From Galbula dea (lineage: Eukaryota > Chordata > Aves > Piciformes > Galbulidae): a stretch of DNA of 64,000 bases. The DNA lies in NCBI GenBank assembly GCA_013399015.1, contig VWZX01010004.1:806001-870000 (forward strand), given 5' to 3'. Numbering within the stretch: the first letter of the stretch is position 1; each line of letters begins with the position of its first letter. Below the pieces are notes generated by a model that was not told the origin of the DNA, ran no database searches, and saw nothing but the letters and a program-made list of their open reading frames with translations. A program made the translations under genes and the position numbers. Below, piece after piece: positions 11,533 to 24,255 of the stretch.

Positions 11533-14500
11533 AAAAGCTCTATTTTTGTTAATGTCTATTATTCTGTTGCACTTATTCCAGCTGAATTTCATTACCATTG
11601 CTCTTCTTAATCCCTCAATGCATTTAAATTCATCTGGAATTTTACTAAATCCTTCATGGTTCTTCCTACCAGAGACAATTTGTCCATGGGGTACCCCTAA
11701 GCTCTCCACATGCTGAGAAGTAGCAGTTTATGATGAATCTTTCTCTCCTACCTCATAATCAGTTCTTAATCCACAGTGATACCTTGGCCCTTGCTCTGTG
11801 ACTCATTCTCCATAAAGCCAGTCTGAAGAGCATCTCATTTATGTCCTGTTGGTTTGAAGGGTAGGCACAAACTGCAGTTTTGCTGCAATAGCAGCTTTTC
11901 TCCAGGAAAAGTCTGATGTATCTCATCAGAAGGTGCTTTTCTTATGAGGGTCTGCCAGGTGCAGTACTGCCATGAAGGAGAACAGAGGGTCTTTGGCGCT
12001 GCCTCCTGGAGGCTGAGTCTCAGTGGCTTTCAGATATAAATAGCCAAGACTTAAGATGTGAATGGCATCTTATCATTGATGTGGTCTTGGTCTGTGATCA
12101 TAGCACTTCTTTGCCTCAGAGAAGCTGAAAACAATACTGGGAAAGCTTTTAAGGACACAGTTTAATTTTATACCTTTTCTATTTCATCTTTTTTTTTCTT
12201 TCTTTTTCTCCTGCTAAGATTAGTAAATATTTTAACAAGCAACATAATAGGAAACTCAGTTACTGAAGCATGAAATAAAAGGATATGACCCTCTTTGTGT
12301 GCAACTTTCAGTAGTAACTGAACTATGGAAAAGATGCTGATGCCATCACAATAAACAGATGTAGCTTTACAAAGATTCCTCAAGACATTTTCACTCCCCT
12401 CTTTCCACTGACTCTAATCTCCTGGGAACTTGCTTTATGGCACTTTCTAGCATCACCTCTCTTTGACCTGAAAGGTCACTTACCAAACCTGGATGATTTA
12501 GCTTCCAGCTACCAACCTCTGAACCACATGTCCTGCAATCCAAAGGAAAGATGATGCATTTGCCTGAGGAATGAATAAATTGTGTATGGTGTCATCTACA
12601 CATGCCCCACAGGAGTGAGTGCTCCCATTCTTATCAGGTTGGCAACCCTCAGTAGAAGGTTATTGAATCCAGCCTTCCTCAATTCTTACTTCTCTTTTTC
12701 TAGACATAATGGAAGTCTCACTCATCACAAGAGAGATGCATACTATCCATACAACAGAGAAGAAACTGAGGCATTAAAGGGGTTTGGTCGAGGTTGCAGA
12801 GAACATAAGTGACATAGCAAGTCTTACTGTGATCGTTTTAACATCAAAGTAATTTGTAGTGTTGTCATTAAATTGTTTCTGAGCCTACCAAGCCTGAAAA
12901 AAAACATTTAGACACCTAAACTGTATTTATTTATCTTGTCTGGAAGCGCCCCCAAGAGTAACTCATCCAATAATCTATAACAAAGGTCCTAAGCACTGAT
13001 ACTTCTAAAGTCCATGACATTACAAGAGCCTGCTTTATCTGTCTGAGTTTGAGTCTTTTGTCTAAGTTTCAGTCTAGTTTCATACATCTTGAGGGATACA
13101 TTCCCAGTAAAGACTTAAAGAAGGAATGTTATGTCAGCACTAAATGCATTTGTTTTGAACATGGCCTGTGCCTTAAATTTTATTAAATAATGATTAATTT
13201 TGTAAATAGTTCACATTTATTCAGGATTCATGAAAGCAATCAAACAACTTCAGAGCACAGAACTACTCACAGGATTGTTTGAGAGTTGCCTGACTTCACA
13301 ACACTGATATCATAATCATTTTAAGGACACTGCAATTTTATTGCATTGGGCTCCAGCTTCATTTTTCTATACTTGTTTCCTCAAAGGCTTTATAAGCCAT
13401 AAAACATTTCTAAGCTTGCTTCTGTTTTAACAGCTTCACAAATTCCCACTCTTCATAATTTTTCCCTCTTTTCCCAACACCAGTAAGTGTGAATTTATAC
13501 CTGTTAATACAGACAGATTCAAGTCCAGACCAATTTGTAGCCCAGATGACACTTGGTAGAAATCAATGGCAGTGGTCAGGCTATGAAGGTCAAAGGAGAT
13601 AACAGCATCATGGAAACTTGAGAGTGATAGAGAAGGCAAGAAGGATCAACTCTCTAGAGTTATAATGGAAGTGTGACACTGCCAGCCTCTACTCGCATGA
13701 CTTCAAACATGCACTACCTCCAGCTGCGTTAATAGCAACAAATTCCTATAGAATCATGGAAAGATGCTAGCAGAAGCATGGAAAAGATGTCAATAATCTG
13801 TGCCATAATTGTGATGTCCTTCCTTCTGAGGCTGAAATGGTTTCCATAAAAATATTCCCTAATGTTTTTTAAGTTGAAGGTTAGGAACAGCAGTGGAGTC
13901 TACCTGTCATGAACCCTGAATCTCTGATGCAAAAAAGCCTTGAAAATAAAAAGTTGTTCTTTCTTATTAAATTACTCTTTTGTAGAGGTAATTAATAAGA
14001 TTGAGGAAAATTGATGATTCACATTTTAATGCACTTCTGACTTTTCATTCTTTCCCTTCTTTCAAATCTTAAGGCAGTTTAAAGCTCAGACCGATTTATA
14101 ATGCAAATGGTTTAATCAAAAATGACAGAAAGCATCCAACAACCTAGTGTTAACAGAAAGAAGTTAAAGAAACACAAAAATTTCTGTAAGAGATCCAAAC
14201 TTTAAAGATTTTTAAATTGACTTCTACACACTGTTAAGAGATTATTTCAATAGCAGATATACCTAGTCCTTGGATTGTGACAAAGCTTCTTCAAAGAAGC
14301 ATAAGTAGAAACCCTGAATATCTAACTGAAAGATTCTTTTTCTCTGTTCTAATTTGTTCTCTGTGTTCTGAATTAGTTCTCGCTAGATTTTCTACTTATG
14401 AAGCTTCATTTTCATGGAATAAAGATGATTTAGATGGAGATTAAAATTAATTTTTACTGGTTAGGTGTTCACACTGTTTACACATTATATGAATTTAGGA

Positions 14501-17500
14501 ATTCCAAAAAACTTTTAGTCATGAAAAATTAAATGCTTGCGGTTTTGCATCTGAGCTTCCCAGAACTGGGTACGGCAGCATTGATGAAAACTTTCTGGTA
14601 GACTTCATGATGATTCAGTTTGGTGCATTCCCAGGGATCCTGATCTTTGGCTTTCTCCTTCTCACTCATTTCAAAAGCTTAAAATTCATCACTCTTTCCT
14701 AATGAACTACAAGGTAATTAGCTGAAAAACACTGTGATACACTGAAAGTATTGACCATATGGCATTGTGAGATACTGCAGCATCTCAGGGGTTTAATGAT
14801 TATCACTGTTTATAAAAATAAAGCACAGTTCCCATCCCTTGTTCAGAAATATGTAACATGCAGTCTTAGCAATTAAAGGTCTGTAGCCTGGAGTCAGCAG
14901 AGTAACCTGAAAGTGTTCACAGGAGAGGTTGTGGAGAATCTGCACTGCCTGCTCTCCCAAAACAGCAAGCTTGCATACCTGAAGAAGGCATGGAAAGACA
15001 GAAATATGAATGTCTAGGAATGTCTGTTCTAGGAAACTATGCCAACAGTCATATCTGTTCAGCTGAATGGAGAGATACAAGCGTGAGCTAGTCCTCATGG
15101 CATTCCTGCAATTACCCATCGCCCTTCATTGACTCAAGGGACTGGAGTAATATCTTGCCATTACTGTTGCTAGTGTGAAAGATCAGCAGGACACCAGCTA
15201 CATCAACACAAAATTTCACCCTGGATATTCCTCTAGAGATGAAAATGCATAGTTGGTCCCAACAGAAAGCAGAGGAAAACACCCTAGGAAAAATGGACCC
15301 TTGGAAGGACTCTTCTGTTGTGAAGTATTCTACATCAGCAGGTGAGAATCATGTTCTGGGATAATATATTTCAACAACATTTTGGAAGCACAAAAGCTAA
15401 TGACAACAGAAATAGAACAGACTATTATCTCTGCACATATAACAGATAACAAGGAATTCAAAATACTCAAGGATGAACTCTTGTATTGAAAAAGCTCACC
15501 AGTATTTATTGCTCTCTGTGGCAAAATTACAGTAACTACTGTTTTTCTATTATTTTCTAGTGCATGAATAAGAAGCATGAAGTATCACTTTCATGGGAAT
15601 ATATAATATCAGAATTAAGGCAGTGAAGCAGTGATATGGAGGATGTGGTCTCTGTCATTTTCTAAGTATCACAAGCAAACTGGAGGATTAAAGAGGGAAA
15701 ATTATTTCATGTCTGGAAAACTCTAGGGAGTATGAACAAATAGAGGTGAAGAGTTACTCAAAGAAGATTCTAGATTTGTGTGTCTCCTCAAGGCATCTTG
15801 CTGAGACACAATGACAGAATTGTCTCCACCGGATAAAATCATATACAAGTATTTTCCATCTGTATTATTTTTGGTAGGGGATCAATCTATGCTATCAGAA
15901 GCAAAACTTTGGGCTTTAATACCCATGATGGGCATTTATAGAACTTATTTAACAAAATAACAAAATGAGGGACAAAAATTTTACATTTAACTTTTTTTTT
16001 AATGTGATCACTACTGTCCCTTGCTTATTTTAACAGACTTCAGTAACAAGACATTTTCTTATTTATGTAGGTTTATTATTCTTTTAGTTTTTAAAGCTAA
16101 TAGAAGAAGTTGAGTGAAGAATATCTTTCCCTTGATAAAGTGCACTTGCAGATAGAGTAATAACTTCAAAAACAGCATCAAGACATTCAGAGAAGGTCAA
16201 AGCATCTTTTTTGTTTGTATATATGTATTAAAGGACAAGAATATTTTGTTATTATTTTCTAAAAAAGAGCAGAAAAGCATAATAGAATATTAAAGCTCAG
16301 CTTCTAAGAAACATCAAGACCTCACATTAACAAATCCCAGTAAAATCTACCAGCCCTGTCTCATTGCCGTAGATATTATGATTCATTTTCTCCTATTTAG
16401 TTCTAAATTTCATTTTTAAATGCAATTAAACACACTAAATATTTTTACCTTGTAGAGGAAACAAATAATGGTCATAAAATACAATGCTTTAATGACTTGC
16501 CTAGGAAAAGGGAAAATTTGGGGAATAAAGCAAGAGCTCTGTACAACCCAGCTTCAGGGTCCAAATCTGAACACCATCCTGAGGAAAGTAATCATTATAT
16601 GCAAAGCATTATCATTTATCACCTTTGTAAAGGTGGAGAAATAATATCAAGCATTTTAAATTAACCTAACCTTTCAGCACATTAAATAGGTCAGACTAAT
16701 CGTACTCCATAGCAATTTTATATTATGAAGACAACAACCATTTTCAGCTTTTTCATAGTATCTGAGCAGAATACAAGCTACTGCAAATTAAATGTATGGA
16801 AATGCAGGTAGGATCCAATTATGTTAACATGTTGTGAACACATTCACAGCCTGTATAATTTTGCAGAGATAGCCTGGGATTGAGAGCTAACACACGACAA
16901 AACACGAAATATCCAGGAACTGACTACTACAAGAATACCAGAAGTTGGCTTACAAGCTATCAGAGCTGCCATGAATTGTCTGTGATCTTGAAGCACATGC
17001 ATTCTGATAAATCACAAAATCGCTGCGTTGGGTGCCCCAGCATGGCTTCAGAAAAGCATGACTTGACTTTGAAGCTTCAAAGACAGTGAAACAGTGAAAA
17101 GAGGTGAATTTTCTTAGTGTACTTAAGGCTACTCAATTGCATATTCAAGAAATTGCACATCAGCTTGACTATTTAAACTGCAGAGCACACAGCAGCTTGC
17201 GTTTAGTTTTCCTGAAGGTGGTAAGAACTACATGTTCTGGAACGCCAGGCTTTGGGTTTCCTCATGAGTCACTCAGGAGGCTAAACAATGTTTAAATGTT
17301 TTGATTGTGGTGTCCTGGCCCTCAGCTTAGAGCATATCCTGCCAGACAAAAGGCAGAACTGACATTTTTCCAACCCCCAAAAAAATTTTGCCATACTTGA
17401 AGAATTAGAATTTTGGAAATAGGAGGAGTTCTTTTGTCCAAAGGCAAAGACTCCTCTGATTTGAAAGCACACACTGACTTATCCCTACTCTAATGGAGAA

Positions 17501-18611
17501 GTATTTTATAACTAGACCAAAGCAGCATGTACATGAAGATAACTTCCTGTAGATAACTGTTTTAGAATATTAGAATTTCAGAGCTAAAATTAGTAGAAAC
17601 AGTTCAAAACACTGGAAAAGTAAAAAAACCTCTTTCGCACAAATCCTGCAATGGTAAAACACCAATGTTTTGAAGGAGAAAAGAGTAAACAAAGTTAATC
17701 ACTCAATTTGATTGGTTTCTCAGCATAATAAAGTGCTGAAGCAGCACAGTGGAGGATTTGCTGGACAATTTTCTACACTGAAACTGTCAATTCATTCCAA
17801 AGCTTAGCACTGATGGATATTATGGATTGGTATGGATTGCTCTGCTCCAACCATCTGAAAGGTCACTCGACAAACACAGCAGGAGTGGTCCTATTGTTCT
17901 TGCCACTGACAATCACGCTACCGTTTTGACAAGTCTTTAAACTATCACAGATCTTATCTTCATGTATTACATGGAAATGTTTATCTTTGCTTTGTGGCAC
18001 AATTAAAAGCTGGCATCTTAGGAGTTCACTGAAGCAGCTTTAATATCTCCTTGGATCACACTTGCAAAGCCACAAAAGCCTGAGAATCTAATAGGGAATA
18101 GATCACCCCTGACATCTGTCAACTATACCACTGAGTATAATCTTTTCAGTTCCATTTTCAGATCAGAAGGTGAAAAGAACTCAAGCTATTATCCCCAGTG
18201 TACAAATATCTTGGACCACTTCCCTTTCTCACTAAAAGACCACTGTTTTAGCTGTAAAAATAAAGCTCTGCTGCTCCAAAGAATCACTGCAAATAAAAAT
18301 TAATGGATCAAAGCTATGACCTATTGCTTTATGAAGGAAAATCATACAAAAATGTAGCAGTGGAAAGTTAATAAGTACCCCTCATGATATTTTGGCATTT
18401 CATTTTGTCTGCACAAGTTAAGAGTGGATTAAGAAACATATATCCAAATCATAATGTTAAGTTTATAATCTTAAATATGCTAATTGCTGCAAGGAAGATA
18501 CTTGACATTAATTTCTTTTACACTCAGGCTGTTAGAAAGATTTATGTTAAACCTACTTGTAGCTATTTAAAATAGAGAACTTTTAAAAGAGCATAAAAAT
18601 GGTTAAATACA

Positions 18612-18672
18612 AAATCATAGAATCATTTAGGTTGGAAAAGATCTTCAAGATCATCAAGTCCAACTGTAAAAT
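18612..18672 (-). mobile_element. CR1 retroposon 3' end fragment
   Basis: The plus strand carries aaatcatagaatcatttagg, ttggaaaagatcttcaagat and catcaagtccaac. This is the reverse complement of the conserved last ~60 bases of avian CR1, including the terminal short repeat, so the element is on the minus strand. The copy is severely 5'-truncated. Confidence 0.9.
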
Positions 18673-21491
18673 ACGAAAGATGAGTTGTGAAATCTATTCC
18701 CGAGTACTTACAGACAACAATCACCTCTCAAACAGGAGTGATTTTAGGCTAGCACAGATGGAAGATCTGACTAGGAATAGTTCCAGCCCCTTTACTTCAT
18801 TGTATGAATATAACATGCATGTCCAGTTATATATAAGTGTGTAGCATATACTTAAGCCATTTATTAATGCTATTTATTTGCTGCAAACAGACAGTAAGAT
18901 CTTTAGCTCAAAAGCTCATAGGAATGATATAGGAAGCTTGCTAAAGAAATGTTCCTTAAAAGGACATCAAAGTTTCTCTTCTGTGCAGTGACAGTTAACA
19001 AATATCCCTTTCTCTGTCTTCTCTAAGAAAAAATACAATTACAGCAACATTTATGAGAACACGACTGTACTGAAATTCTTGGCTAGCCTCAGATAGCCAA
19101 TTGCTCTCTAAGGTCTGTTTACGTCGGAAATACTAGTATGTAACAGATCCTTTAACTGCTGTAGAAGGTATTTCATTGTTCCTGCAGAGTGGACAAGCCC
19201 ACTTTTAGTATGTGGAATTTCCTGAATAGGTTTTGTCATTCTTACAAAAGCCCAGAATATATCAATTTCATTGTTGCAAAATACAGGGGTTTCATTTCCT
19301 CCTACTTTTCAGATAGCCCTACTCAAAACAAACAAGTTCAACAGTAACAGTAACAAAAATTAAACCAATGTTTTTGGAGTTGAAATGCTGAGGAGGGCTA
19401 AATCACTGGAGAGTTATAAGTCACTGGCTTGCAACGTGAACCAAAAAATTTGTTCCCTGCAGATCAAATGCAACATGATCTTAGTACAAGAGGAATTCTT
19501 CAACTCAGTCAGCTAATTCTCTTTTAAAAAATTAACTCATTCTATCTTATGAACTCAAAAAAAGCATGAAAGGTTATTCTTTTTTTCTCTATGGCAACTT
19601 TGGAGGAGATGACATCTGATTGTACTTAGAGTGCTATGAATGTAGCAGACTTATCAGTTAAGTTTTCTGAATATGATATTGTGTGCTTTGTGGAATGAGC
19701 TGATCACCATTAAAAACTAAAATTGTTTTGATAAACTTACTTTTTTGAATTAAAACCAATTGAAGACTCAAATTACAAATTTTTTTTCATTGTTTCTGAG
19801 CATTTTTAACCACATCCCCAAGTTTATCTAAAAGTATCTTCCCTGAAAATTACTAACACTGTAATAATCTAGTACATAAGAAAAATACTGTTTGTCTTTC
19901 TGGTAATGAAAATGGTAAAGAAGCTGAACAAATCTATGTTAAATTATATTTGTGTATATGGGCCCTCTAGGACCAAGAACTTTTGGACAAACTACCTTCT
20001 TCAGCAAGTTTCATTGAATAATAATAAACATAATTCAGAGAAACCCCATCAGCAGGGAACTAGCTAGGAAGAAAACCAGATAAGATGACACAGTGAAGAA
20101 TCTACATGCTGTGAAGTCTGAAAGTCAGAAAATGTCCCATTATATGAAGCTGTAAAAGCTCTAAGCTTTCAGAGAATTTATGAGCCAAATAAGTCTGGAT
20201 GATCAAGGGAGATGGTTTCATTAAGATACTGCTGAATATAAAACCGCTTTCTAGACTGATGTGAGTTAAAATGCCTGGGGGAAGTAGTGCTGAGCTGGGA
20301 AAAAAATAGATTCTACTGCTTCACATAGCACTCATAGAGGCAGGAACCAAGAGGTGTGGTTAAGCTAGGGTATCCCATCAATTTCTGGTAGACCCATTTC
20401 AAAAACACAGAAGACTCCTGAGTGCCCTTAGCAAAATGCAAATAAAAACATAGCCTACCTGAAGGACTAAAGTAGGACCTAAACCAAAAAACTGTAAGAA
20501 TACTTTGCAGTGACTTGCTTTCTTCTGGAGCAGGTGTTTTTTTTTTGCTACAAAAGCCAGTCAATAAAAATAAACATTGCAGGGAAATAATTGAAAAGCG
20601 TAATTGCAAAAGCAGTTTAAAACTGGTTAACTAAGGCCAAAGCACTTTGTCATTAAAATGATGATTAACAGTGGTTATTGACACACAGACAAGTTAACAG
20701 AAGTAGGAGGACCTGAAATCATTTGGTACTTTCCTTAAAGTACTCCACAACTACTGAAAGGTATTTTCTAAATGCTGGAGCTGGATTTCTTTAGAAAGTG
20801 AACAAAATTTATTTTCATAATGGTAAAAATAAAATTCAAGATGGGACCTGATAGCAGTGCAAGGATTTGTTATCATAACTCTCATCTCCACTGTGTCCTC
20901 ACAAGGTGAGCCTTTTCCTTCAGCATCTCTCATTCTCTTATTTTCTACAGGGTCACCTCTGAATCCTTAGGAACTGCATCCCTTCCCTGCTTTTTGAGAA
21001 GTCTCTGTCTCTGACATTGGCAGGCTGCCAGGCCTCAACTTTCACTATCCCCTCTTCTGCCTGTCCCTCCACACGCCTTATAAAATCTCTTTCCCCCAGA
21101 TAACATCCTTCCTTTGTGCTCCCATCTTTCTCATATGTAGCCCATGGGACAAGGTGAACAAGGAGTTGTATCTGATACCCAGTTACATGCATTTCAAAGC
21201 AACACAGAGTGGTAAAACAAAGAATCCTCCACGATCCTATTCCTTCGATCCCATCAGTAGGTTTGAGACAGTCAAAAGAATCAATCCATACTACAGAAGT
21301 TTCTATCTCAGTTTCTCTATAATGCTGGGCAGAGATTTGTGAGCTCATCCTAGAAATTCCTAATTTTTCACAGGAGATGAGTTGAGGTATCTAACCAAAT
21401 ATAACCTTGTTCACACAGAGGGGAAAAGGATGCAAAAGCGCCCACACTGCTCTAAACTCTCAAATATTCTCATAATAAACTGTGTAACACT

Positions 21492-21502
21492 GGGGGGGGG
21501 GG
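21492..21502. repeat. G homopolymer, 11 bases
   Basis: Eleven consecutive G in an otherwise AT-rich intron. Likely a replication-slippage tract with uncertain length in the assembly. Confidence 0.85.
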
Positions 21503-22048
21503 ATGTCTCTTTTGAAAGGATAGTATTAAATGTCAAATTCATTAGCGACATCACCTAAAATCATTAGGTCTGTCTTTCTGAACTAGCTGCATTTGTGATG
21601 TTTGGAGTCATATACATGTTATTTTCAGATCAAAATGTAATCACAGAGAAAATATTGTGCTTTATTATTGTGTGTCATTTTTTGAAAGAATGACTCATGC
21701 ATTGATATTTAGGCTACTTTCAAGTTGAATATTTAAAACCCACATCCTAACCATAAGCACACTTACTGACATATTGGAAGGTCACTGGAACATGAGAAGA
21801 TAGAGAAAGGTCCAAGCAAAAGACCTACAAACTAAATATCTTCTGCACTGGAGGAAAGGCACTGTAAGAAAATGCAACAGTTTTTCTTGTATTTTCATCA
21901 AAGTACTGAACAGGTTCCAAACAGTTTCAGATGTATAAAAAAAAAATCAAGCCTGTGGCATTTTCTCTTGTACATACATATTTCATTAGGTGCAATGACT
22001 ATCTTTTCTCCAGTTAAAAATGTCATTCTAATTGGCTGCTGTACTTAC

Positions 22049-22404
22049 TCTTTCAGTGTCACAATATAGCCATATTCTTGTTCGTTGGAAGACTTCACTT
22101 CAAGTTGTAAGCCTTGTCCCATATTTTTCTGAGGCTGTTCATAGGAGTTTCCACCCTGCAATAAAGCATTCTTAATCCAGTAGCGAGTCTCACTTGGGTC
22201 TTGGGAGTCAGATTCACTGCTCTTTGCAGCTGTCAGTTCCCTGGAGAAAGTCTCACTTTTTACATTTTCCACACCAGCATTTACTTCTTCTGAGGAAGAG
22301 TCAGTGTCTTCAGATTTCTTGGTTTCTGTCTTTGCAGATTCTTTAGGCATATTTTCAGGTAATGCATTCTCATTCAAGAAGTTAACCAGTTTCTCAGTGT
22401 TCTC
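22049..22404 (-). CDS. PTPRN2: PTPRN2 internal exon: dibasic site and start of mature ectodomain
   Basis: The exon is 356 nt, phase 0 to phase 2. It begins ENTEKLVNFLNENALPENM after a tttgctatag acceptor and ends LKE, split before gtaagt. Three blocks match human PTPRN2: the dibasic TETKKSEDTDSSSEE (human ERKKSEHPESSLSSEE), then AGVENVKSETFSREL (human AGVENVKSQTYSKDL), then GLQLEVKSSNEQEYGYIVT (human GLQLEVQPSEEEARGYIVT). Phogrin and IA-2 are known to be cut in the granule lumen at dibasic sites by proprotein convertases. The KK here, at plus positions 22315-22320, is the likely homologous site. The segment between the second and third blocks (about 40 residues, including ETRYWIKNALLQGG) is not recognisable against human. 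This is the strongest match in the window. Confidence 0.95.
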
Positions 22405-24214
22405 CTATAGCAAAAGAATATTGTGTTTAAAACTAAACACACGACTGCTATAATGAACCAAACCTGGATATAATCTTTCCACCTCTTATTGATACAGTAA
22501 AGACTATTCATACAAATGTCACATAGTCATTTTCTTAATTTCTGTGTGCTGTCAAGCTATGTAAGAGCATAATTCTTATTCAGTAATGACAGAAGAGCAT
22601 TAAATTATACCACTCTATTTTTCAATAGTTTTCCTATGGGCAAAGAAATTCTGTAGCTAATAGTTATTTTGTTCTTCAAATATCACAGAATCAAGATAGC
22701 TTTTCCTCTGTCTTTAACAGCTAGAAGAAAATGGCTGGTGCTATTTTTGTAGTGTTCATGTGTCTGTGTGTTTCAATATTGATGAGAATAAACATTTGTT
22801 ATCAAATAAGTTAATCAAAAAGAAAAAGAACAAATATCTATCGATATGCCTAAGTGTTGGGACTGGAAACATGCATACCTCGAGTCTCACAAGTTGTAAG
22901 ACAGGAAGGGGAACAGATACTATGTGACAAATTGCATTTCACTTATCCATCTCTAGAAATTTTGACAAATTGTTTGTGAGTGATTCACTAAGCTAAACAT
23001 ATGATCACAGAGAAAAAAATTCAAAACAATAAACAAATAAGCTAAAGTCAAAACACATGCCTGGAACAATTTGTTAGCTAGTTTCATTTTATAAGCTTTT
23101 TGTAGCAGAGCATTTGGGAAGAAATGATGCCTAATAGGCACTTTGTGTTCCATGTCACAGTATATTATTTTCTATCACATCACCTATTCAAATTGTCACT
23201 AAGAAATCTGTACATGGGATCCTCTGTAAGTCTACTGTGAATGTAGCACTTCATTCCTTGAAGAATCCCATGCGGTTGGTTAAAGTTCCTGGCACATTGT
23301 CCACTTGTGCATTATCCTTGCTTGGTAGAAGGGCAGCTCCTAAAGTGATTTGACTGTGAACACAAGTGGGGTTGCCCATTTATGGGCCTTGCAGTGTTAA
23401 TTTTGATAGAGTTTCTAGCAGGAGAAGTTTCACAGCAAATTTTAAAAATATGTCTTTAAGATTTTTCTGCTTCTTGCAACTCAGAAAAAGAATGATGAAT
23501 ATACCTCAAAAATGGCTGAATATTGGACTGAAGTCTATGGACCTAAGGATATGATTCAAAGCTCATGAGGAACATTGTAAAACTAACTTAGATTGAAATC
23601 CCAAAATTAGCGTTACCACCTAGAGTAAAAGACACTGCCTAAAGCTTTAGAAATACTTCTGATATTCAATGGTTTGGAAGAATTAATGGTAAAGTGAAGA
23701 ATGACAGATCCCATGAAAGGAGAGAGAATTCTGAACCATCCCACAAACACATGCCCTCAGAAGAAACACGTTTACTCATCTGCTAACAAAAACCAAATAT
23801 TATCTGAGGAAGGATGCTTAAATACCCCAGAACTAAGAATCAAAGGACAGATGAAAAAGGGTGTTTTCAAGAACATCTCAGTACTCAAAATTCACTAATG
23901 TGAGGAAAAGCCTGAATTTGTCTGAACTTTAGGACTTATTATGAATTCTACCTATTTATAACTGAAAGAAAGTTAAAACAGGACTTGATTTTAGTTTTTT
24001 TGAATGGCAAAACTCATTTTAGTTAAGGTTTAAATAAGTGGTCATCTAATATTTCAAGTCATTAACAACAATTTCCTTGTTGTGATACTGAGTTATACCC
24101 TCACAAGACACAAAACGGGGCTTATATTTCAGAAGTGTGTTCCTGACCTTCACTGCATATAAACCTGCTATTCAGACATGGCATACTTCTTTTGTTAAAA
24201 TACTGGTACTCTAC
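22405..24214 (-). other. PTPRN2 intron, 1.8 kb
   Basis: Intron between the 41-nt exon and exon 22049-22404, with a weak gtagag donor and a good pyrimidine-rich ctatag acceptor. No recognisable repeat or additional exon seen. Confidence 0.75.
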
Positions 24215-24255
24215 CTCTTTATCAGTTCTTGCACTGGCTTCATGCACTCCATTGT
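24215..24255 (-). CDS. PTPRN2: PTPRN2 41-nt small exon
   Basis: A very short exon lies between two well-supported ones. After a ttctacag acceptor it supplies 41 nt reading, with the carried G, DNGVHEASARTDKE. It then ends GAG before gtagag. Its value is the phase: the upstream exon ends in phase 1 and the downstream exon must start in phase 0, and exactly 41 nt bridges the two. The residues sit where human PTPRN2 has DSFPDDGVQDDDDRLYQEV, which fits weakly (D-x-GV-x-[DE]). The donor is weaker than the others. Without it, joining 25592-25846 directly to 22049-22404 would shift the frame. I am fairly sure of it, but transcript evidence would settle the exact ends. Confidence 0.78.

Larger units (their letters stand above)
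3684..22048 (-). other. PTPRN2 intron, 18.4 kb
   Basis: This intron separates exon 22049-22404 from exon 3597-3683, with donor gtaagt and acceptor caacag. It is AT-rich and mostly featureless by eye. It holds one CR1 fragment (18612-18672), short simple repeats, a 14-base C run (11519-11532), an 11-base G run (21492-21502), a 21-bp inverted repeat (4414-4434), and one unexplained open frame (8824-9120). I see no further PTPRN2 exon, and the phases of the flanking exons join directly. Confidence 0.75.

Noticed and set aside
20953..21348. 131-codon minus-strand open frame
   Set aside because: No family resemblance and low-complexity turns. No phase fit or splice borders linking it to PTPRN2. 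Likely a chance frame.
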